From: Gari tellinella
Lineage: Eukaryota > Mollusca > Bivalvia > Cardiida > Psammobiidae
Assembly (NCBI GenBank): GCA_922989275.2
Contig: OV277868.1
Location: forward strand, 17,170,291 to 17,234,290
Length of the DNA stretch: 64,000 nucleotides
Reading direction: 5' to 3'
Of this stretch, positions 56,758 to 64,000 are shown in pieces (the first letter of the stretch is position 1; each line of letters starts with the position of its first letter). The notes beneath the pieces are model-generated. The model worked only from the letters and a program-made list of their open reading frames with translations. It was not told the DNA's origin and ran no database searches. A program made the translations under genes and the position numbers.

Positions 56758-58617
56758 TTAAAGTCCCATTGTGTTTTCAGACCTTATTTTAATGTCCGAA
56801 ATACAATAAAAGTTAATAATAATGTTTCAACCTTCTTATGGGCCAAACTGATCTATGAAATGTTAAAGACAGACCTAAATCATCAAAAGTGGCAGTTTAA
56901 AACCATAACAAACCGAAAGTATAGTCAAACAACTAGGTCTGACGTGTCACCGGGTCGCCGAGTCCATTTTTAAGGGAGATCAGCATTTCGAAATATCCTC
57001 GTCTCATTCTTTTAAAAAACAAGGTTGAGTTATAGGTATAAACAATTTTATTTGGTGTGGGTTCGAAACTCGCATCAACCTAAAACTCTTTTTTTTCTAA
57101 AATATATTAAGGATTCTATAATTACTTTATTTCCAATTTCATTTCAACCATCATATACTTTCATTGTAATGTAGATCTATGTAGATGATTATACGGTGAA
57201 ACATCTCTATACATAAGTCATTGTTGGCCTTTAAGGCAGGTGACAGCATAATGGGGGAATAATGCATAAGGCAGTCTCCATTACTTTTGTTCTACATTCA
57301 GCAGCAGCCTGTCTAAAAAGACCACTTTAATAGTCCTTAATGAGTGGTCGATTCCTATGTGTTTCACCGTAATTAAGGCTCCAGACAAGGAGAGTATTTC
57401 AAAAAGTAAAATCTTCATGTCTCCTTCAAACCCCATAGTGTGACTACTAATCAAAAGCTTCTCGAAGAGACCATTCTAATTAGTACATGCAATCAAACCA
57501 TACGATTTAGTGCAGACATGAGGAAAATGTTGGAAAACTTGTGTCTATTCCCCCTTATCTGGAGCCCAGTAAACAGATCATGCTGGTAACTCATTACATT
57601 TCAATATTATAGAAGCCTATATGTATATACATGTACATGTATGTATTTTATCATCGATTAATTGTTTAAAATATGACTAATATCGGACTCGAACTGAAAC
57701 AAAGCAACCCATCTCCAACACTGGCGAACGTGTTCATAAATGGTAAGCTTATATTATACAGCATGGAATAGAATATAATGCTTTACTATTCATGCAAGAT
57801 TTATATGTAAAAAAGTGTAAGATCGACGTGGGATTCGAACCCACGCTTACTAAAAATACTGCTATTTGCCTTTGCATACCTAACCTTTGCCTACTGCGCT
57901 AAACTGCTCACAATAATTCCGCCTACATTATTTCACCTCATATACGAAACTCGGCTGTTTAAAATATGGTCCGAGAACTTACGGAATGCTATGTTACCTA
58001 AAATGGACTCGGCAGACCTTTGACACGTCAGACCTAGTTGTTTGACTGTTTGAATCTCGAACAGACGCCGCGTAACTCGGCGTCTTATCTGGATCCAGAC
58101 TGTTTGACAATCGTCTTAAGGTTCTTTTAATTAAAACTATGAATAAATCTAAACTAAACAAATTTTTCACATGACAATTTCAAAGCAGACGTCTGTGCAG
58201 CAGAATAAGGGTTAACCACTTCATTCCTGTGCTCCAGCTAATCCGAAGTAAACTGAACAAATCCAACATTTTATCACTCATTTCAGCACCGAATGATATG
58301 GTGTTACTACTCATTAGAATTGTTTCTTGGAGACGATTCTAATGAGTAGTGACACCATTGGTTTTAAGCAGAAATCAAGGTTTTAGTTTTCGAAATACTC
58401 CCCTTATCTGGAGCCCTGTATTTACAGAGTTGTCCTTCTTTCCATTCACAAGGTCAAATTAATGGGTGTTAGCACCCATAAATTAAAAACATAAATAAAA
58501 AGCGAATTTCTTAGGTAAAGCCGGTTTTTGTGAAAGAATCACGTCCCATGTAGCTCTAATGGGATCCCAAGCAACCGTTTTATGCAGGTTTCTCAAAAGC
58601 ACAATGCAGCTTTAATT
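56758..58617 (-). mobile_element. 1.9-kb TTAA-flanked element, copy 2 (inverted)
   Basis: Antiparallel to 2149-4083 over its whole length, with TTAA at both borders (AAGG-TTAA-AGTCCC; AGCT-TTAA-TTCTG). It retains the tRNA-like sequence at about 57822-57912 (minus), the GACGCC core at about 58045-58110 and the ACTCATTAGAAT hairpin near 58305-58360. A deletion of about 75 bp removes most of the second tRNA-like sequence near 57040. Confidence 0.8.
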
Positions 58618-58655
58618 CTGTCATTTGGTATTTTAAAGCTGTTGCTATTGTTTTA

Positions 58656-59250
58656 CAGCGTTCCCTCTCTACAACGACATCCAGTGGGAGACACAAGCAT
58701 GTGCGTTGTTCAGAGGGAGTCATTATATATAGGTAATTTTGGCGTACATTTGCAAACAGCTTGAACCCTGATCAGACGCCGCGTAACGCGGCGTCTGATC
58801 TTGATTCGAGCTGTTTGTCACTCCTCATTAAGTTTTTTCCATCAAAATGTCCATTATGTAAAACAGCAGACGACACCTTTAACCCTTTCCCTGATAGAAG
58901 CGCTTTTTTGCGCATTTAGTTTATTCCTCCGCTGAGGAAAATAGTTCCAATTTATAATGCCATGAGAACGTATCATAATAAATTTACTCTATATTCTAGC
59001 AGATGGTAGATTAAAGCAAGCTGAAAGTGAAGCAGAATGCGCCTTAAGGCGCATTCTGTTTTACTTTCAACCTGCTTTACGTAGTTACCTATCTTCAAAA
59101 CTAACAACATGCTATGGGGTAAAGGGTTAAGCAGACGACGTTGCAGCAGTAAAAGCGTTAGACATAAATGTTCTCTTTAGGTAACTGTTGCAAGTGTCGG
59201 TGTCTGGAGGGAGTCGTTGTTGGGAGGACCGTTGTAGAGAGGGAGCACTG
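58656..59250 (+). mobile_element. family C MITE with nested family E
   Basis: TA-flanked ends CAGCGTTCCCTCTCTACAAC and GAGGGAGCACTG. Palindrome TGAACCCTGATCAGACGCCG and complement (about 58760-58818). Interrupted at 58883-59126. Confidence 0.83.
58883..59126 (+). mobile_element. family E MITE, intact 244-bp copy nested in family C
   Basis: TTAA at 58879-58882 and 59127-59130. Excising it with one TTAA restores ACGACACCTTTAAGCAGACG, matching the uninterrupted family C copy at 29410. Confidence 0.88.
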
Positions 59251-59593
59251 TATTTATCGCGTTGCGATTGCCTTTGGTATCGTGCTGGAAGGAATAAAGT
59301 TTCACTGCTGCACTGTAATGCACCAAGGATCAACAGTTCAGTGTGGGCAGATACGAACTGCTAATATCGATGGTCATTAAACGTGTCTACCTTAGCATTG
59401 TCATAACACTGACATATATCGGCAAACATCTTAACCGTCTAAGGCCAGTAAGGGCATCATAATAGGCCTGTCAGTCAGACAAAGTCTAGGTTCGACCAGT
59501 GATGGGGCCCAATATCTTTCTGATGCTGAGTTTGCCATAATGTCTATTCAATATTTAGACAAATAATCTAGGTCCAAGATTATAATGAATTAA

Positions 59594-60491
59594 AGTTGAG
59601 TCTGAGACTGTTATCAAGCACGTGATTGGTCAGATTTGAGATTTCGCTACGCGCAGATTTATCATGGTTGCGAGGATTTGCGGGCGACCTTGTGCGATTG
59701 TTATAAAAACCCCGTAGTCAGTGACCGACTGTCAGTTTTTTACCAGCCTCTAAAGAGACAGCATGGACCCAAACGGTCTGCATCATGCTATTTTATTACA
59801 GCACCATTGTAGGAAACTGCAGTAATACTCTCTTATTTAGTATGCTAAGCATGTTGAAGATGACAGGAAAGAAATATACCCAAAACCATTAAGGTCGCAG
59901 CTTAAGCTAGGGTCGATCGTTATTAGTTGAGGCTAAAAGCGCACGGAAGTCGCATATTAATCCTGGGTTTTTAATCCGATCTAGCCAATGGAAATAATAG
60001 GGTTATAGGGAAGGTCTGAGATAGGTCGCACTGAGCGATGGTTGATTACAAAACAACGAAGCTAAATCGCACAGACTGAGTGAGTATCGAGGACGGGTCG
60101 AGAAGCGCGACAATGCGCGCAATCAGTTCTCGCTCTTAAAGACTGGGTATTGCTCTACCCAGCTCTAGACTCGATTGTCCCTTGACAAATGCGTCTATTC
60201 TGCGACATTGTTCCCTCTTTCCACGCTCTCTGTGTGACTTTAAGTTTTTTTGACATGTCAGAAAGATCTGTTTGTCGGGGAGACCAATTCTCGACTATGT
60301 GCGACTACTAAAGACCAAGTCAAGATCAAACCTAGGTCAACCGTCGACTACTTACGACCTGAAACGACCAAGCCACGCTCTGAGATCACAGCTTAGTATT
60401 ACGGAGAGATATCTAGGTGAAATGCTCCTTTTGAGGTTTTTCTCAAATCTGAGCAATGAAATGATTGAAAACGATCTCAGACTGACTCAAC
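59594..60491. mobile_element. 0.9-kb TTAA-flanked element with AGTTGAGTCTGAG ends
   Basis: TTAA at 59590-59593 and 60492-60495. Inverted ends share GTTGAGTC, GTCTGAGA and CAGATTTGAGA over about 55 bp. The interior repeats GGTCGC/TCGCAC and CGACTA-like motifs. No transposase frame. Solo end at 32770. Confidence 0.68.
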
Positions 60492-60708
60492 TTAAACACT
60501 TTATAACCTTTAATTCAGAGGACACCTGAGGGAAACCGCGTATCATGACATATAAAATTATTTATTATATACCTACCAATGTTCTGCCCAAAACATTTCT
60601 GTATTTTATCGAACAAATACACCTTGACGGATTGAAAATTCCGTATTACCCATGTACCTTGTGTAATGGGAAAAGAACGTTTACTGTGTAGTCGGAAGTT
60701 CGGAACTA

Positions 60709-60907
60709 CAGTAAAACCTCTCTATTACGACCACTAACTTATGTTAAGTATTAGGGTGTTTACGGTAGGTGACCGCTTAAAGCAAGGTGACAGTGAAACA
60801 GAAAGCTCCTTTAGGAGCTTTCTGTTTCACTGTCACCTTTCTTTACGCTTTCACCTCTCTATTATTTAATCAATTAGCATTCGTTTTAGTGGTCGTAATA
60901 GCGAGTA
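60709..60907. mobile_element. TA-type MITE with CAGTAAAACCTCTC ends
   Basis: Inverted ends with ATTACGACCACTAA and complement. Centre is a perfect palindrome GAAAGCTCCTTTAGGAGCTTTC flanked by GTGACAGTGAAACA. Partial relatives lie near 12494-12560 and 62825-62925. Confidence 0.75.
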
Positions 60908-61031
60908 TTTACTTTCACGCGCCATTCCCCGAAGTGTGACGTATGGGAAATCCCGTTTATTTATAGTAACGCTCGAAACATTTCTATCGTTTTTCATTTT
61001 ATTTTTATTATAAGAGGTATATAATAAAAGG

Positions 61032-61186
61032 AACATTACTATACTTTGCATATCTTATGTACCGGATCACTCTCGTTGTGTGTGTAAAGGCTATATCCAA
61101 CTCGACCTTCGGTCTCGTTGGATATAGCCTTTACACACACAACTCGAGTGATCCGGTGCATAAGATATGCAAAGTATAGTAATATT
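61032..61186. repeat. near-perfect long hairpin, about 73-bp arms
   Basis: Arms 61032-61104 and 61113-61186 are almost exactly complementary (TATACTTTGCATATCTTATG ... CATAAGATATGCAAAGTATA) with a loop of about 6-8 bases around CTTCGG. No relative in this window. Confidence 0.88.
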
Positions 61187-61491
61187 CCGTTTATAGCATT
61201 GTGTATGAGAAAGGTTTCAAGCATAGACGTAGTTGATATACAGTTAAATACGTTATACGATCAATCTCGAATTGTGTCCTTAGTATAAGTCAGCCATTGT
61301 AGTACATTTGTTACTAACAAATGGAAATAAAGCCAACTGTTTCTAAGCAAACGGTAATATGACAAGAATTAAAGATTTAGATCTATTTATTCTTTTTTGC
61401 GATTGATTAGACTCACAATTACCATTTTACCCGTGTTGTTCGTAATATTTCGGTAAAAGTTTCCTGTTTTTCATTTCGGTGTAAACATTAA

Positions 61492-61728
61492 CTGTTTTAC
61501 TTCCAATGGGGTCAATAGTTGACTTTGCAAACAGTTTAGATCCTGATCAGACACCGCGTAACGCGGCGTCTGATCAGGATCCAAAGTATTCGACATTTGT
61601 ATCGATATTTCTCAAGTCATACTACATTGATACTTACTTTTACACTATATTGCAGACAACAATATTGAAGCAGACGACAATAAGCGTGAAGGGGTAAACC
61701 TGTCAGGATTAATTTGGCAGGTAAAGAG
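61492..61728 (-). mobile_element. family D MITE copy
   Basis: Perfect palindrome GATCCTGATCAGACACCGCG/complement at about 61526-61585; ends GTAAAGAG then TTAA (61729-61732), shared with the next element. Confidence 0.75.
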
Positions 61729-61732
61729 TTAA

Positions 61733-61976
61733 CCCTTTCCCTTATAGAAGCGACTTTTAGCGCATTCATTTTATTCATCCGCCAAAGAAAATAGTTCCAT
61801 TTTATACTGTCATGAATATGTACTATAAGAAATATTTTCTATATACTAGCAGATATTAACTTAAAGTAGGCTAAAAGTAAAGCAGAATGTGCCCTAGGGC
61901 ACATTCTGCTTTACTTTCAGCCTGCTTTAATAGGTCACATATCTTAAATACTAGAAACAGGCTATGGGTTAAAGGG
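61733..61976 (+). mobile_element. family E MITE, intact 244-bp copy
   Basis: TTAA on both sides; almost identical to 27533-27776 (a handful of differences), the closest pair of MITEs in the window. Confidence 0.87.
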
Positions 61977-61980
61977 TTAA

Positions 61981-62140
61981 CCTGCCATGATGCGAGAACT
62001 ATTGTCGATGTCTCAATATCAGAATATAGCAAAAACCTGACCTTAACAGCACTTAAAGTTAGATTTTATTTCAAAACTAGTGGCAAACAATGTGATCCTG
62101 ATCAGACGCCGTGTTACGCTGATCAGACGCCGAGTCTCTA
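61981..62140 (+). mobile_element. family D MITE fragment abutting family E
   Basis: CCTGCCATGATGCGAG start, GTTAGATTTTATTTCAAAAC, and a core with a duplicated GATCAGACGCCG (62101-62129). Right part missing. Confidence 0.55.
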
Positions 62141-62532
62141 CTGATTAAATGTTCCTTTTTCAACAAGCATACTTTGGAACACTTTTGACATTACAACGTC
62201 TATACCTTATTCCGAATGCTGTCTTAAATATACAACTTTCCTATGAAAACCCCTCATCACGTTATTCTACCGCACGCTAGAAAGACAGCCACAGACGGTA
62301 CAAACGCTATAAATAATAGAACTAAGTAACTTATAAACAGTAGTTAATCTAAACGCGGTTAAATATTCTGACAGGTGATAGGAAACTGCAGTTTTACGCT
62401 ACAGCGCAAATAAATACTTTAATCAGATTGTAAGTTAAGCTTCATAAATAATTCTAAGTGTAGCGGTCCTTGATGAATCGTCTTGGCGTTTGACTGGTGT
62501 GTAGAATATGCTTTGTCTGTGGTCTTATTTAA

Positions 62533-62753
62533 CCCATTTATACCCAGTGGATTATTTCATGTTTATATATTGGATTTGTCCATTTGTTATCAAAGGGATG
62601 CCTAGTCAAAAGTTTCATTTTCATTTTGTTTTATATTGAAATTACTATCAGCAAACAATGTAGACTCTGATCAGACGCCGCATAATGCGGCGTCTAATCA
62701 GAGTATGTACTGTTTGTCTATGTCCCATATATGGGATTTGTGGCACAAATGGG
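62533..62753 (+). mobile_element. family B MITE, intact 221-bp copy
   Basis: TTAA at 62529-62532 and 62754-62757. Ends CCCATTTATACCCAG and CACAAATGGG. Palindrome TAGACTCTGATCAGACGCCG and complement at about 62660-62718. Serves as empty-site reference for 44614-46106. Confidence 0.85.
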
Positions 62754-62939
62754 TTAAACCAATGTTCAGTGGAAATCTTTAAATACGATAACTAAAGAGA
62801 AGGCGAATTGGTTGTATATAATACAAGTCACAGCTTGAAGCAAGGTGACAGTAAAACAAAGAGCTCCTTCTCTTTTACTGTCATCTTGCTTAAAGCAGAC
62901 ACCTGCCGTAAAAACCTTTCATGTTACACAAGTTAGTTG

Positions 62940-64000
62940 TCGTTATAGATATGTTTTACTACATCTAGTACTTTTTAATTGAGATTTGAAGCAGTGTGAA
63001 GGAGTCGTGAGTTTTTTTAAAAGTGAAATTCAGTTCTTTTGAATGTATAATGTATTAACATCAATTGTCACGCATTGAAGATGAGAATATTTAAACAAGA
63101 GCATGCATGCAAGTGTCTTCGCTCGTCTGTTGTTTTGAAGATTAGTGAAAAAATACAATATCATTAAGTTCAATATTGTGATATGCCTGGATAGGACATA
63201 TCACGATGAACTTGCATACAAAAAATGAAGGTTGTCGATGAACAATTGGAGAAGTTATGGCGATATTATGCTGAGGGATCAGCCTCCATTCCTCCTGAGG
63301 AGCCGTCGCCGTTCTTTTTGTAGGTACTCTGTGTACCCTCTATCTAAGAATATCCTACACATGTTACATGTGTAAATTGGAGACATGTCCAGTGAGCGGT
63401 TTTGACCTTTGACCTAATTTGTATGTACTATTCACTGATCTTCAAAGATTATTTGTCTGTTTTAATTACACTGATGTAAATACTTATTTTGTGAAAAATG
63501 ACCTTGACCCTTAGGTTACTTGAAACAGTGCTACAGCGAGGATATAAGTGATATAAAACTAAAGGAAATATTTCGTTCAAGCAAAGAAATGGATCTAATC
63601 AAATAAATAAAAAAAATGATAATGGTTAGTTTCGGTGTACTTTTGTGCGATGATTTTCTGAAAATTCCTTAACCTTTTTTTGTTGAGTATATGTATCTTG
63701 TCATGAGAAAACCTGACTTATTACATTGACAATCATGTAGATAAAGTTCAGCCGCAGCATCTGAGCCCTGATCTACATTGTTTGACACCTACATGCGTCT
63801 TAAGCATTGTATACGGTATTTAGTAGTGTAGACCAAATTCAAATAAAGAGTCTGGGTTGACAACGATGTTTTGTCTGTACATTGATGAAATGTAATAAGT
63901 CTGGGATTGCTAAACAACAGCGCATATATAATGAGACTCAATAAAACGTCAAATAGTGGTTCATAATGAAAATGCAATTATTACATTGATCACTAACACT
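62940..64000. other. stretch without recognised gene, includes second palindrome-bearing repeat
   Basis: 63703-63860 matches the repeat at 51340-51545 (CATGAGAAAACCTGACTTAT, TATACGGTATTTAGTAG). A short hairpin CCTCCATTCCTCCTGAGGAG-like segment lies near 63280. Nothing coding recognised. Confidence 0.55.

Noticed and set aside
13500..62700. Regularly recurring palindromes suggesting a CRISPR array
   Set aside because: Copies are far apart, embedded in TIR elements with TA or TTAA duplications, spacing is irregular, and the DNA is animal.

Overview
This window is animal genomic DNA, probably from a bivalve mollusc. The grounds are A+T-rich sequence with no bacterial gene structure, a CR1/Jockey-like LINE, a Penelope-like element, tRNA-derived SINE-type sequence, and repeat types I recognise from bivalve genomes (the AGCTCACCTGAG repeat near 44.7 kb, the 'atgccccc' repeat near 50.3 kb). 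The species cannot be named from this. I found no convincing host gene. Nearly everything that can be supported is mobile DNA, and most short open frames are translations of repeats. One weak candidate first exon lies at 21042-21237.

Layout. 0-8 kb: a fold-back repeat (41-313), a 1.9-kb TTAA-flanked element carrying two tRNA-like sequences (2149-4083), and an inverted pair of Penelope endonuclease fragments with hammerhead ribozyme cores, bracketed by a 13-bp direct repeat (4698-5664). 7.8-11.7 kb: a frameshifted LINE on the minus strand. 13-38 kb: a dense field of short non-autonomous DNA transposons. 38-43.5 kb: a quieter A+T-rich stretch. 43.5-46.7 kb: nested MITEs and a 1.27-kb bivalve-type repeat. 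46.7-48.9 kb: two 755-bp direct repeats, each with CRE and TATA motifs and a complete hammerhead ribozyme, flanking a 32-bp minisatellite; this is a retrozyme-like element. 49-55 kb: a SINE, tandem repeats, a 1.1-kb TIR element and more MITEs. 56.7-58.6 kb: the second copy of the 1.9-kb element in opposite orientation. 58.6-64 kb: nested MITEs, a 0.9-kb TTAA element and a near-perfect hairpin of about 155 bp.

MITE families used below. A: TA-flanked, ends CAGTGGAGAA. B: TTAA-flanked, ends CCCATTTGTGCC. C: TA-flanked, ends CAGTGCTCCCTCTC. D: TTAA-flanked, ends CCCTTTCA. E: TTAA-flanked, ends CCCTTTCCC, with an AAGCAGG-type central palindrome. A, B, C, D and the 1.9-kb element all carry variants of one palindromic core, (GATCAGACGCCG)(inverted), although their termini differ. 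Nested insertions with recoverable empty sites fix the TA and TTAA target duplications.

How the parts may work together (inference): the retrozyme-like element has no protein of its own for mobility. A Penelope element, another hammerhead-bearing retroelement class and present here only as a broken fragment, or the LINE, could supply reverse transcriptase and endonuclease in trans from intact copies elsewhere. The MITEs depend on transposases not encoded here.
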